Assembly: GCA_937967805.1 (NCBI GenBank)
Contig: CALBTC010000358.1
Coordinates: 1-64,000 of the forward strand
From: an uncultured Anaerolineaceae bacterium
GTDB taxonomy: Bacteria > Chloroflexota > Anaerolineae > Promineifilales > Promineifilaceae
DNA: 64,000 nt
Direction: 5' to 3'
The notes beneath the pieces were generated by a model, which made no database searches, was not told the origin of the DNA, and saw nothing but the letters and a program-made list of their open reading frames with translations. Positions 8,213 through 16,720 of the stretch are shown here, one piece after another (the first letter of the stretch is position 1; each line of letters starts with the position of its first letter). The translations under genes were made by a program, and so were the position numbers.

Positions 8213-9004
8213 TTACCAAACAGTCTTCATCGCCCCACCATCTACAATCAACGTTTCTCCCGTTATGTAGCTGGCCGCATCGGACAGTAAAAACGCCCCC
8301 GCCCTACCAAATTCCTCAATCGTGCCATACCGGCCCCAGGGAATTTGCTGCTCCTGCATTGCCCGCTGCTCGGCCACGCTGCGCCCGGCATTTTTGGCCC
8401 CAAGCGCGTCGAGTGACTTCACCCGTTCAGTTAAAATTCGCCCCGGCACCAGATTGTTCACCCGAATTTGCTCCGGCGCCAGCTCCCGCGAGAGGCTCTT
8501 GAGCAGGCTCACCACGCCGGAGCGCATCACGTTAGAAAGCAGCAAAATATCAATCGGCTCCTTCACCGAGGAGGATGTAACGGCCAAAATAGCGCCGCCA
8601 CCCCGCACCCGTAAGTGGGGCAGCACGGTGCGAATCATGCGCACGCTGCTCAACAGCGTCAGCTCGAAGGAAGACTGCCAGGCAGCATCGTCAAAATCAT
8701 CAAAGCCACCGGCCGGCGGACCACCGGCATTGACCACCAGACCATCCAGACCACCAAATCTGGCTACCGTTGTCTCCACCCAGTTAACAATCGAAATCGC
8801 ATCACGAGCATCCATGACGGTGCCTAACGTTTCTGCGCCGGTTTCATTGTGTAATGTTTCAGCCGCAGCCAAAATATCTGCTTCGGTGCGACTGCCAATT
8901 GAGACGCGGGCGCCTTCCTGAGCCACCGCCTGGGCAATGCCGTAGCCTAACCCTTTGCTGGCAGCCGCTACCATGATCACTTTGTCCTTAAGGCCAAGCT
9001 CCAT
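8213..9004 (-). CDS. SDR family oxidoreductase with non-canonical active site
   Basis: 263 residues. It has a Rossmann N-terminus (KVIMVAAASKGLGYGIA, residues 8-24), NAGG (about residue 93) and a C-terminal ITGETLIVDGG. The segment after the catalytic Ser reads TSSSVKEPIDILLLSN then VMRSGV. The usual YxxxK is thus replaced by a Leu-Ser-Asn-x-x-Arg arrangement, as in a known subgroup annotated as 3-oxoacyl-ACP reductase-like proteins. Whether it reduces a ketone is uncertain. It is 45 bp upstream of the hydratase on the same strand and probably co-transcribed. Confidence 0.87.
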   Translation of the reverse strand: MELGLKDKVIMVAAASKGLGYGIAQAVAQEGARVSIGSRTEADILAAAETLHNETGAETLGTVMDARDAISIVNWVETTVARFGGLDGLVVNAGGPPAGGFDDFDDAAWQSSFELTLLSSVRMIRTVLPHLRVRGGGAILAVTSSSVKEPIDILLLSNVMRSGVVSLLKSLSRELAPEQIRVNNLVPGRILTERVKSLDALGAKNAGRSVAEQRAMQEQQIPWGRYGTIEEFGRAGAFLLSDAASYITGETLIVDGGAMKTVW

Positions 9005-9020
9005 CTACCTCTCCTACGAA

Positions 9021-9195
9021 AATAGCCTCACGCAAAGTCGCAAAGACCTTTGGCGCACTTGGCAGCTTGGCGTGAGATTTCCATTCATGGCGGTGTGCCC
9101 CGTTCATGGGGAACTCTTGTGTTGTGTAAATCGAGCATCTTGTTCGATACTCGATTTTTTTGTCAATTGAAATAGATTCCCGCCTTCGCGGGAAT
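9021..9195. repeat. Mosaic of four dispersed repeat modules
   Basis: Module A (9021-9046, AATAGCCTCACGCAAAGTCG...) is a perfect 26-bp inverted copy of 48785-48810. Module B (9075-9116) matches 48933-48974 inverted, with 39 of 42 bases the same. Module C (9130-9148) is a hairpin, ATCGAGCA/TGTTCGAT, of the carA-carB type. Module D (9176-9195, ATTCCCGC-CTTC-GCGGGAAT) belongs to the widespread GTCATTCCCGC family, also present at 57410. No gene fits here. Module D may act as the terminator of the molybdoenzyme gene ending at 9227. Confidence 0.8.
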
Positions 9196-9226
9196 GACAC
9201 ATAACCTTTTGTAAAAGTGGCCTGGT

Positions 9227-11398
9227 TCAATGAATCTGCACCGGGTCTTTGATCGCGCCCCGGTCGAACAGCGGTTTTTCGTAGCCTTCGTCCCAGCCTT
9301 CGGGGGGTGTGGTAGGTTGGATGTTGACGGCCGTATTCTTATAATCCGGTATCTTGGCCCGATCATCCACCCGGTCCAGCGTCAGTAAATTTGCCGCCGC
9401 TTCGGCAAAGTGGAACGGAATGAAGATCGTCTTGGGCAGCGACCTTTCCGTCACCAGCAGCCGCAGCGTAATTTCTCCGCGACGAGATGAAACCTTGACC
9501 CAATCGCCAGTCTCCAATTCCATTGCTTGGGCATCCTCAGGGTGCATCTCACAGGTGGCTTCCGGGTATACATTTTCTAGCGTCGAGCGCCCCGTCATCG
9601 TGCTGCCGCTCCAGTGGTACAAAACCCGCCCGGTGCTCAGGTTAAACGGATATTCCTCATCAGGCTGCTCGGAGCGCGTGCCGTATTCAACTTCCCAGAA
9701 TTTGCCCCGGCCACGCGGGAAGCTCTCAGCAAAGAGGAAAGGCGTGCCGGGATGGTCGAAGCTGGGGCAGGGCCAATGCACGCCGCCCTCGCGCTCGATC
9801 CGGTCATAGTCAATGCCCCAGAAGTCGGGCGTGACCTGGCGCATCTCCTCCCATATATCGCGGGGATGGGCAAAATTGAAGCCATTGACCAATGATTTGC
9901 CCAGCCGCTGCTCGATACGTTGGCCAAGATCGCATAAAATATCCCAGTCTGGCCGTGAATTGCCAACGGGGGGAACGGCCGTGCGGCAGCGCTGAATCCG
10001 CCGGTCTGTGTTGGTAAACGTGCCGTCCTTTTCGGCAAAGCTGGTCGCCGGCAAAATCACGTCGGCCATCTCGCCCGTCTCGTTTATAAAGATGTCCTGG
10101 CAGACCATAAACTCCAGCTGTTCCAGCGAATGGCGGGTGTGCTCCTGGTTCGGCTCGCTCATCATGGGGTTTTCGCCCAGAACAAACATGCCGCGCACGT
10201 CGCCGTGCAGCGCGCCCGATACCATCTCCGTGGCCGTCAGTCCAGGCTGGGGATTGAGTTCGGTACCCCAAAACTGTTCAAACTTCGCCTTAATTTGGGG
10301 ATCGGCCACATTTTGGTACGCCGTGAACACGTTGGGCAGACCACCACTGTCGGAGCAGCCCTGCACGTTATTCTGGCCGCGCAGCGGGTTGAGTCCCGTA
10401 CCTGCTTTGCCCACGTGGCCGCACATCAGGGCCAGGTTCACCAGCGAAAGGGTGTTATCGGTGCCGTGGGTGCTTTGGCTGATGCCCATGCCCCAATAGA
10501 TGGAGGCGCGGTTGGCTTTGGCATAGATGCGTGCCGCCTGGCGAATGTCGTCGGCCGGCACGCCGCTCACCGTCTCTGCCCATTCCGGCGTGAACGCTTC
10601 CAAAGATTCCAGGTAATCGCTAAATCCTTCGGTGCGCTCGGCGATAAATTCCTCATCGTACAGCTTTTCCTTGACAACAACATGGGCCATTGCCTGGAAA
10701 ACCGCCACATCGGTGCCCGGATTTTGGCGCAGCCAGAGGGTGGAAAAATCAGTCATCTCAATGCGGCGGGGATCAATCACAATTAACTTCGCCCCATTTT
10801 GGCGCACCGCCTTTTTGAGAAAGTTAGAAATAACCGGGTGCGTTTCGGTGGTATTAGAGCCGGTGACAATAAACGCTTCCAAATTTTCCATCTCGGCGAT
10901 GGAGTTAGACATGGCGCTGGAGCCGATGGAAAGCTGCAAGCCGGTAACGGAACCGGCATGGCACAGTCGGGCGCAGTGATCGACGTTGTTGGTGCCAATC
11001 AAGGCCCGCATCACTTTTTGGAAGATGTAATTATCTTCATTCGTCGCTTTGGCGCTGGCGTAGCTGGCAATGGCGTCACCGCCATGTTCCTTGACGATAC
11101 GCGTCAGCTCATCGGCGACGTAGTCAAGTGCCTCGTCCCAGGTTGCTTCACGCCATTCCGGTTTGGCGCTGCGCCCTTCCTCCCGGTTGGTGCGGATCAG
11201 CGGATTTTTTACCCGGCCGGGGTGCTTGACATAATCCGTGCCAAAGCGCCCTTTCACACACAACATGCCGTAGTTAGGCGCCGCGTCAAACGGCGCTTCG
11301 ACCGCGTAAATATAATCATCTTTCACCTGCAAATGCATCTGGCAGCCCACGCCGCAGTAAGGGCAGGTCGTTCGGACTGTTTTATCGGGGGTAATCAT
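9227..11398 (-). CDS. fdhA: Formate dehydrogenase alpha subunit-like molybdopterin oxidoreductase
   Basis: 723 residues; a catalytic subunit of the DMSO reductase superfamily, expected to oxidise formate to CO2 at a bis-MGD Mo or W centre. It has an N-terminal [4Fe-4S] motif CPYCGVGC plus MLCVKGRFG (residues 13-52). The metal-ligand segment NNVDHCARLCHAGSVTGL (about residues 132-149) has Cys where selenoenzymes have Sec and is followed by the conserved His. GQNNVQGCSDSGGLP and the C-terminal MGD-binding domain (STGRVLYHWSGSTMTGRS) are typical. No NuoE/F-like or cytochrome partner is adjacent, so the electron acceptor is unknown. No Tat signal, so probably cytoplasmic. ATG 11398 has GGAGG just upstream. 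Confidence 0.92.
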   Translation of the reverse strand: MITPDKTVRTTCPYCGVGCQMHLQVKDDYIYAVEAPFDAAPNYGMLCVKGRFGTDYVKHPGRVKNPLIRTNREEGRSAKPEWREATWDEALDYVADELTRIVKEHGGDAIASYASAKATNEDNYIFQKVMRALIGTNNVDHCARLCHAGSVTGLQLSIGSSAMSNSIAEMENLEAFIVTGSNTTETHPVISNFLKKAVRQNGAKLIVIDPRRIEMTDFSTLWLRQNPGTDVAVFQAMAHVVVKEKLYDEEFIAERTEGFSDYLESLEAFTPEWAETVSGVPADDIRQAARIYAKANRASIYWGMGISQSTHGTDNTLSLVNLALMCGHVGKAGTGLNPLRGQNNVQGCSDSGGLPNVFTAYQNVADPQIKAKFEQFWGTELNPQPGLTATEMVSGALHGDVRGMFVLGENPMMSEPNQEHTRHSLEQLEFMVCQDIFINETGEMADVILPATSFAEKDGTFTNTDRRIQRCRTAVPPVGNSRPDWDILCDLGQRIEQRLGKSLVNGFNFAHPRDIWEEMRQVTPDFWGIDYDRIEREGGVHWPCPSFDHPGTPFLFAESFPRGRGKFWEVEYGTRSEQPDEEYPFNLSTGRVLYHWSGSTMTGRSTLENVYPEATCEMHPEDAQAMELETGDWVKVSSRRGEITLRLLVTERSLPKTIFIPFHFAEAAANLLTLDRVDDRAKIPDYKNTAVNIQPTTPPEGWDEGYEKPLFDRGAIKDPVQIH

Positions 11399-11505
11399 TG
11401 AAGCACCTCCATGATCGGTTCACTTAGTGGGTTCACTTCCAAATTTAATACAAGGTTATCGTCTTGCCGTTAGTTCTTATTTATACTTCATCCAAAGAAC
11501 CGCTG

Positions 11506-11784
11506 TTATGCCTTCTCAAGCTCTTCCATCCAGGCAGGAATTAGATCGTAATAAAGCACGTCTGGATCAATATCCCCGCCATTGGGCCAAGCAATCGTAC
11601 TACCTTCTATTTGCACATTTTGAAAAATGTCCCGGTTTTTTCGGACAGGATCAAAAATCGGGCCACGCAAGTATTTTTCGAGATTGATCTCCTTTATCGT
11701 ACCATCCTCGAAAAAGATGCGCATTCTAAATCCATCCAAAGGTTCTGCTTTCTCAACTCTTACACGTTTTCCTAATTGAGTCAT
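11506..11784 (-). CDS. DUF2442 domain-containing protein
   Basis: 92 residues. The DUF2442 pattern is visible: an N-terminal strand, then MRIFFEDGTIKEINLEKYL, then ending IAWPNGGDIDPDVLYYDLIP. DUF2442 genes are usually paired with a DUF4160 gene in small two-gene modules of toxin-antitoxin style. Here the region directly upstream (11803-11859) holds only what looks like the last 18 codons of a DUF4160 protein, so the partner seems lost. Function unproven. Confidence 0.85.
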   Translation of the reverse strand: MTQLGKRVRVEKAEPLDGFRMRIFFEDGTIKEINLEKYLRGPIFDPVRKNRDIFQNVQIEGSTIAWPNGGDIDPDVLYYDLIPAWMEELEKA

Positions 11785-11802
11785 TTTGGACGCTCCAATT
11801 TC

Positions 11803-11859
11803 TTATTCAAGCGGTTCAATCCTATTTAAAGTCTGCATTTGTCGAGCCAGTTCCCATTC
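11803..11859 (-). pseudogene. Probable C-terminal relic of a DUF4160 gene
   Basis: Upstream of the DUF2442 gene a short frame reads EWELARQMQTLNRIEPLE and then stops at 11803-11805, 18 bp before the DUF2442 ATG. This matches the usual helical end of DUF4160 proteins and sits where the partner gene normally is. Upstream the frame meets a stop that is the stop codon of the YkgJ gene, so the rest of the gene has been replaced or deleted. Confidence 0.45.
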
Positions 11860-11865
11860 TATTCC

Positions 11866-12339
11866 TTAGGTGAAAGTGTCCGGCAGCAAAATCTGACCTA
11901 AAGTTGGATTATCCGGCTGCGAAGTGGGTGGTGTGAGATTTAGCGCCGGATCGATCTGCTCCAGGCGATGCTCGATGATTTGTTCGGCGGGCAAGAGGGC
12001 ATACGGCCGTAACAGCGGCAATCCCCAGGCCATCCGTGCCTTGTCACACTCAGCACTGGGCAAGCCATCTTCCCAGGCTACCTTGAACTCACGGCAAGGG
12101 GACGGCCGTTCCGCATAAATCGTACAGTGCACGCAGGAACCGATCTGCCCTTCCAGCGCTGCACAGCGGGGCGATTTGCTGTTGGTGCCGGCCATCACCC
12201 GCCGGAAATCGTTTAATTTTTCTGTTAATGAAACGGGCACCGTGCCGCCTAACGACGGTTCAGCTTCTGCCCAGTAAAATGAAACTCGATAATACGCACA
12301 ACACGCGCCACATTTCTGACAAACATGCTCCGCACTCAT
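11866..12339 (-). CDS. YkgJ family cysteine cluster protein
   Basis: 157 residues. The N-terminal motif CQKCGACC (residues 7-14) plus CVHCTIYAERPSPCREF (about residues 69-85) gives the Cys pattern of the YkgJ zinc/iron-chelating family. It starts with an ATGA overlap on the stop codon of the aldehyde ferredoxin oxidoreductase gene, so the two are translationally coupled. A role in metal or cluster handling for that W/Mo enzyme is a reasonable inference, without direct proof. Confidence 0.85.
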   Translation of the reverse strand: MSAEHVCQKCGACCAYYRVSFYWAEAEPSLGGTVPVSLTEKLNDFRRVMAGTNSKSPRCAALEGQIGSCVHCTIYAERPSPCREFKVAWEDGLPSAECDKARMAWGLPLLRPYALLPAEQIIEHRLEQIDPALNLTPPTSQPDNPTLGQILLPDTFT

Positions 12340-14090
12340 ACATTACGGCCGTATTCCTCCGGCACCCCCTGCACACCAACCTCATCCAAATGGTCATAAA
12401 TATGATGCACCTCCGCGGCGCGGAAGCGGGCCGCCAGGTTAGACGGCGGCAGCGGCTCGTCGTAGAAAAAGTCCGGCAAATTATCATCTTCTTCGGTAAA
12501 ACCGGCCGCTAAATTAAATTCGCGCTCCAGGCGCAGGCAGGCCCGGCCAATTTTTTGGAAGAAGCTGGGGTCCAGATCGGTGCCAACGGCCGCATTCACC
12601 GCATTGGCCAAAAATTCAACGTTAGGATTGGTCACCGTCCGGCCAAAGATGCATAATCCAATTGAATCGGCGGCGGCGCAGGCGATTTGCGCCTCCAGGC
12701 TGAACCGTTTTAACTCCTCCACATCTTTGCTGCGCGAATCCAGCTTGGGCACGTTGCCCGCCGTGTGGTCAGCCCCTTGCGCAGTGGTCATCATAGAGAT
12801 ACCCGTCACCTCAATAACGCGAGGATCATAGGCAGAGATCGCCTGCTTTTTTACCACCGGCACCCGGTGTATGCCGACATTTTCCCCCGCCCGCGCCGTG
12901 CCTTGCGCCCAAAGACGGCCGTCTGCCGACCCCGCTTTCAGCTCCAAAAAGACCCGCCGCATAAAGTCAAGATCGCCAAATTCAGCCAGGCCGGCATCCA
13001 TCAGCACGGCGATCATCGCCCCGGTTTCGATGGTATCGATGCCCAGTTCGTTGCAATATTGGTTCATCTCCGCCAGATGATCCGGATCGCTGAGGCCGCA
13101 GTTGGTGCCCAGCAGCGCCAGCGTCTCGTACTCCACCGGGGAGGTGATTTCGTTGCCGTCGGCATCAACGTAGACGTTGCTGCACTGGATGATGCAGCCG
13201 GGCATGCAGGCATGGGTATGGTTGCCCCCGCGTGAATTGTTCAGTTCGGTGATGTAGTCGCCACCCATTGTGAACGTCTCTTCATCATCGTTCACCTGAG
13301 CGCCCAGGGTGAAGTTATTGACCGGAATGCCGCCGATGTGGTTGGTGTAATCGGCCATGGCCATGGTGCCGATGGGATTGTAGCTGTTTTGAATGGACGG
13401 GTCTTCTTGAATCCATTTGGCGTAAGTGCGCACCGCTTCCAGCGTCTTTTTGCGGTCGTGCAAATCGGGCATTTTGTGCAGCTCGATCACAATCGCCTTT
13501 ACTTTCTTGCTGCCCATCACTGCGCCTACGCCGCCGCGCGCCGCCAGCCGTGACGGACGGCCGTCGCTGTCGCTAATCGTAATACCGGCCAGCAAACCCT
13601 GGTATTCGCCGACGGGACCGCACAGGGCAAAACTAATCTTGCTGCCGTACTTTTCGTAGAGCAGTTCGGCCGTTTCGCTGTTGTTTTTTCCTAAATAAGG
13701 CGTGCCGTCGTGGAAAGAAAGCTGACCGGCTTTATCAAAATGGAGCAGTACCCAATCGTCGGATTGACCGTGCAGGGTGAAGCCGGCCAGGTTGATGCGC
13801 CCCATACCGTAGGCCAGGGTGCCGCCGGCGTTGGCCTCTTTGATGCCACCGGTGAGCGGGCTTTTGCAGCCCACGCTCAGCCGGTTGGCGTTGGAGAAAG
13901 TCGTGCCGGCAAATGGCCCGGCCGAGAAAATCAGCGGATTATCCGGCCCCAGCGGATCTACGGTGGCAACGCCGCCTTCCACCAGCGTTTTGGCAATGAG
14001 GTACCGTCCAGCCATCACCAAATCTTCGCCTTCTATTTGTTGGCTGGTGACGGATTGTTTATTCAAATCGATCTGTAAATAGCTTCGCAT
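12336..14090 (-). CDS. aor: Aldehyde ferredoxin oxidoreductase family protein
   Basis: 584 residues, full length. It is expected to oxidise an aldehyde to the acid at a tungstopterin centre, passing electrons to ferredoxin through one [4Fe-4S] cluster. The N-terminal pterin domain has VGCKSPLTGGIKEANAGG and SRLAARGGVGAVMGSKKVKAI. Cluster ligands are in HACMPGCIIQC (about residues 300-310, spacing C-x3-C-x3-C) and SIGLCIFG near residue 495. There is no adjacent ferredoxin gene. It is coupled to a YkgJ gene downstream. Together with the formate dehydrogenase it points to a W/Mo-based aldehyde and formate metabolism. Confidence 0.93.
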   Translation of the reverse strand: MRSYLQIDLNKQSVTSQQIEGEDLVMAGRYLIAKTLVEGGVATVDPLGPDNPLIFSAGPFAGTTFSNANRLSVGCKSPLTGGIKEANAGGTLAYGMGRINLAGFTLHGQSDDWVLLHFDKAGQLSFHDGTPYLGKNNSETAELLYEKYGSKISFALCGPVGEYQGLLAGITISDSDGRPSRLAARGGVGAVMGSKKVKAIVIELHKMPDLHDRKKTLEAVRTYAKWIQEDPSIQNSYNPIGTMAMADYTNHIGGIPVNNFTLGAQVNDDEETFTMGGDYITELNNSRGGNHTHACMPGCIIQCSNVYVDADGNEITSPVEYETLALLGTNCGLSDPDHLAEMNQYCNELGIDTIETGAMIAVLMDAGLAEFGDLDFMRRVFLELKAGSADGRLWAQGTARAGENVGIHRVPVVKKQAISAYDPRVIEVTGISMMTTAQGADHTAGNVPKLDSRSKDVEELKRFSLEAQIACAAADSIGLCIFGRTVTNPNVEFLANAVNAAVGTDLDPSFFQKIGRACLRLEREFNLAAGFTEEDDNLPDFFYDEPLPPSNLAARFRAAEVHHIYDHLDEVGVQGVPEEYGRNV

Positions 14091-14198
14091 TGAGTTCCTC
14101 TTCTTGTCTTGAACGGGTCCACTACTAGATTATCACAAAACGGCCGTTCCGTGTGCCACCAACCACGCTCTTTTATGATAAGATTCTCAAAAAAGCGA

Positions 14199-14283
14199 AC
14201 GCAGAGAACAGAGAGAGGGCAGAGACCATAGAGAATTCTCAAAATCTCAGCGTGCTCAGGTTTTCTCGGCGCTCTCTGCGTCC
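14199..14283. repeat. CTCTGCG spacer tract between divergent genes
   Basis: The AACGCAGAGAACAGAGAGAG...CTCTCTGCGTCC arms are loosely complementary. Similar tracts occur at 1324-1358, 1831-1885, 7312-7384, 16652-16703 and 27093-27130. The tract sits in the divergent promoter region of the aor and CoA-transferase genes. Confidence 0.6.
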
Positions 14284-14306
14284 AAAAAGGATTTTCACCA
14301 GCGACT

Positions 14307-15659
14307 ATGAACAAGATTCCCCAAATTTCAGTGGAAACGGCCGTTTCCCACATCAAAAGCGGCGACACCATCCTCGTGGGCGGCTTTGGCATGACCGGCA
14401 ATCCGGTTCACCTGCTGCACGCCCTGGCCGAAACCGACGTTAAAAACCTGACCTACGTGGCCAACAACGTCGGTGAACCCGGCCTGGGCGGCGGACGCCT
14501 GCTGCGCAACGGCCAGATCAAAAAAGCGATTGGCTCCTTCTTCACCAGCAATCGGGAAGCGGTTGCCGCCGCTCAGACTGGCGCAATCGAAGTTGAACTG
14601 ATTCCCCAGGGTTCCCTGGCAGAAGCGATGCGGGCGGCCGGGGCCGGGCTTGGTGGGTTTTACACGCCAACGGCCGTGGGCACCGTCCTGGCCGAAGGCA
14701 AAGAAACCAAAGAAATCAACGGCAAGCAGTACGTCTTCCAACCCGCCCTGCGCGGCAACGTGGCCCTCATCCGCGCCTGGCGCGCTGACGAAGCGGGCAA
14801 CCTGGTTTACCGCATGACGGAGCAAAACTTCAACAAGGCGATGGCCACCGCCGCTGATCTGGTCATTGCCGAAGTAGAAGAAATTGTGCCGATGGGCAGC
14901 CTTGATCCCAACGGAATCCACACGCCTGGCTGCTACGTTGATTTCCTGGTGCAGGCCCACACCACGCTGGACGATTTAGGCTCCTCGGCTTCCATTGAAG
15001 GCGGGGCCAAGAAGGTCAACGATGCCCGGATGCTGATGGCCGAACGCGCCCTGCAAGAACTCAAGCCGGGGGATGTGGTCAATTTAGGCGTGGGCATCCC
15101 CACCCTGGTAGCGGACCTGATCACGCCGGAGCACGGCATTATTTTGCACACGGAAAACGGCATGTTGGGCGTGGGTCCCGCCCCGGAAGCCGGCGGCGCT
15201 TTGGACTACCCGGTGAACGCCGGCAAGATTCCGGTAACGGCCCTGCCCGGCAGCAGCTACTTCGACAGCGCTGATTCATTTGCCATGATTCGTGGCGGGC
15301 ATGTGGACGTGGCCATTATGGGCGGCTTGCAGGTGGATGAGGCGGGCAACCTGGCCAACTGGGCCGTGCCCGGCAAGTCGCTGCTAGGCGTGGGCGGGGC
15401 CATGGATTTGGCTTCGGGCGCTAAAAAGCTGATCATCACGATGACGCACGCCAGCCGGGACGGCGAAGCCAAAATCGTGCCGCAATGCACGCTCCCCCTC
15501 ACTGCCCTTAAAGCGGTCGATATGATCATCACCGATCTGGCGGTGTTTTCTTTTGTGGAAGGCAAGCTGACGCTGCTGGAGCTCATGCCGGGCGTGACGC
15601 TGGACGAGGTTAGGGAGAAGACAACGGCCGTTTTTGCCGTTGATGCCGGTGTTCAGTAG
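14307..15659 (+). CDS. scoAB: 3-oxoacid CoA-transferase, fused A and B subunits (SCOT-like)
   Basis: 450 residues. It transfers CoA between succinyl-CoA (or acetyl-CoA) and a 3-oxoacid such as acetoacetate. Residues 1 to about 225 are the A part ([18 protein letters not shown]). Residues from about 235 are the B part, with the catalytic Glu in [11 protein letters not shown] (about residue 291). Most bacteria encode the halves separately; a fusion like that of mitochondrial SCOT is less usual. ATG 14307 is preceded by AAAAAGGA at a longer than normal distance. It is divergent from aor and probably monocistronic, with a strong hairpin after the stop. Confidence 0.92.
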   Translation: MNKIPQISVETAVSHIKSGDTILVGGFGMTGNPVHLLHALAETDVKNLTYVANNVGEPGLGGGRLLRNGQIKKAIGSFFTSNREAVAAAQTGAIEVELIPQGSLAEAMRAAGAGLGGFYTPTAVGTVLAEGKETKEINGKQYVFQPALRGNVALIRAWRADEAGNLVYRMTEQNFNKAMATAADLVIAEVEEIVPMGSLDPNGIHTPGCYVDFLVQAHTTLDDLGSSASIEGGAKKVNDARMLMAERALQELKPGDVVNLGVGIPTLVADLITPEHGIILHTENGMLGVGPAPEAGGALDYPVNAGKIPVTALPGSSYFDSADSFAMIRGGHVDVAIMGGLQVDEAGNLANWAVPGKSLLGVGGAMDLASGAKKLIITMTHASRDGEAKIVPQCTLPLTALKAVDMIITDLAVFSFVEGKLTLLELMPGVTLDEVREKTTAVFAVDAGVQ

Positions 15660-15676
15660 ATGAGTAGGTCGGCAAT

Positions 15677-15722
15677 CAGTAAGACAGTCATCAGTGATTG
15701 TCGACTGATGACTGACTTACTG
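15677..15722 (+). terminator. Long hairpin after scoAB
   Basis: Arms 15677-15695 (CAGTAAGACAGTCATCAGT) and 15704-15722 pair over 19 bp with one mismatch around an 8-nt loop. They are built of the AGTCATCAGT spacer repeat. It lacks a U-tract, so it may be a repeat serving as transcription end rather than a classical terminator. Confidence 0.45.
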
Positions 15723-15852
15723 ATAACTGAACACTGGGCCTGCTAAAGGATCCAAAACACAACTCATTTATGCCTGTCTTCTCTATCCCGGTAGATAGAA
15801 TGCTTTTTCCTCAGCAGGTAAAGTTAAACTGCACACATTGGAGGAAAAAACA

Positions 15853-16257
15853 ATGACACATAATCTTAAGCAAAATCTGCCCGTTTTGACGGCCGATGAA
15901 TACAAGCTCGGCCAGGCGCATACCCTCTATTATCGGCAAGAGCCGGCCAAACCAGAGCGCAAGCTGTTTAACGGCTACCTCATGGTGGTCAATATGACAA
16001 TTGGGGACGATTACTACGTGCCCACGGCTTATATTGATGAAACGAGAGAGGATGATACGGCCGTTTGGCTCACCCTCAGCCACGACGACATAAAAGAAAA
16101 ACAGCTCACCCGGCTGCCCCAGTTTGTAGTGGATAACCAGTTCAGCGAAGAAAATCTGGCCGCGGCAGAGACCACTACGGAAAAAGGTAAGCCGTTCGGC
16201 GATACAATGCCCCTGCCACCCAATTTATCAGCAGAAGAAAAGGACGACAGGGCATAG
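15853..16257 (+). CDS. Hypothetical protein, PRC-barrel-like features
   Basis: 134 residues from ATG 15853, with GGAGG at 15840-15844. It is soluble and acidic. The first half forms strands around LVVNMTIGDDYYVPTAYI-type sequence (about residues 40-60). A stretch, VWLTLSHDDIKEKQLTRLP, resembles the end of PRC-barrel or DUF2171 units; the tail is Pro/Glu-rich. No confident family assignment and no catalytic motif. It precedes a small membrane protein gene on the same strand. Confidence 0.7.
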   Translation: MTHNLKQNLPVLTADEYKLGQAHTLYYRQEPAKPERKLFNGYLMVVNMTIGDDYYVPTAYIDETREDDTAVWLTLSHDDIKEKQLTRLPQFVVDNQFSEENLAAAETTTEKGKPFGDTMPLPPNLSAEEKDDRA

Positions 16258-16274
16258 CACTTTAGGGTCGCAGG

Positions 16275-16330
16275 AGATTGGACCAATTTTCATTGTCGAT
16301 AATCCATTCTAGAGAAAATTGGTCCAATCT
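16275..16330. repeat. Inverted repeat AGATTGGACCAATTT family, copy 2
   Basis: Perfect 17-bp arms AGATTGGACCAATTTTC (16275-16291) and GAAAATTGGTCCAATCT (16314-16330) around a 22-nt loop. It matches the element at 1544-1603. It lies between two small co-directional genes and could affect expression of the second. Confidence 0.8.
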
Positions 16331-16359
16331 TGGCAGCTAACCAGGAAAAAATTCACCCT

Positions 16360-16632
16360 ATGCTCGGATTCATTGTGATTGCCATTATCGGCAGCGCCAT
16401 CGGCTATTTTGGCGGCCGAATTCATCATGACCGTTACGGCCTGAGCCAACTCATGAACGGCTTAATTGGCCTGGTCGGATCGCTTCTGGCCGCCTTCTTA
16501 ACCGTCTGGTTGTTAGGCAACGGCTTTGAGCAAAATGCCTACCTGGATTGGCGCGTTTGGCTGGCAGCGGCCGTTGGCGCGTTTGTCTTTGTCTGGCTCG
16601 CCGGCTTCTTGCGCGGCAAGCAATATAAATGA
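16360..16632 (+). CDS. Small integral membrane protein, GlsB/YeaQ/YmgE-like
   Basis: 90 residues from ATG 16360 (TTG 16330 is an alternative ten codons upstream). It has three hydrophobic helices: IVIAIIGSAIGYFGG, LMNGLIGLVGSLLAAFLTVWL and WRVWLAAAVGAFVFVWLAGFL. The Gly-rich first helix and GLIGLVGSLLAA resemble the GlsB/YeaQ/YmgE (transglycosylase-associated) stress family, a weak match. Function unknown. Confidence 0.7.
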   Translation: MLGFIVIAIIGSAIGYFGGRIHHDRYGLSQLMNGLIGLVGSLLAAFLTVWLLGNGFEQNAYLDWRVWLAAAVGAFVFVWLAGFLRGKQYK

Positions 16633-16647
16633 GGTCTACCGAAAAAA

Positions 16648-16706
16648 ACCAACGCAGAGAAATCCAGAAAAATCTGCGTAATCTGTGTAATCTGCGGTTT
16701 TTTCAG
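16648..16706. repeat. ACGCAGATTTTTCT spacer repeat, copy B
   Basis: The inverse orientation matches 7312-7363 over about 50 bases (AAAAAACCGCAGATTACAC, then AGATTACGCAGATTTTTCT). It fills the gap between the convergent membrane protein and glycosidase-like genes. Confidence 0.7.
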
Positions 16707-16720
16707 TAGAATCATGAACA

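Noticed and set aside
10970..10985. Selenocysteine at the formate dehydrogenase active site
   Set aside because: The codon is a normal Cys codon (CARLCH); there is no in-frame TGA and no SECIS-like hairpin is needed.
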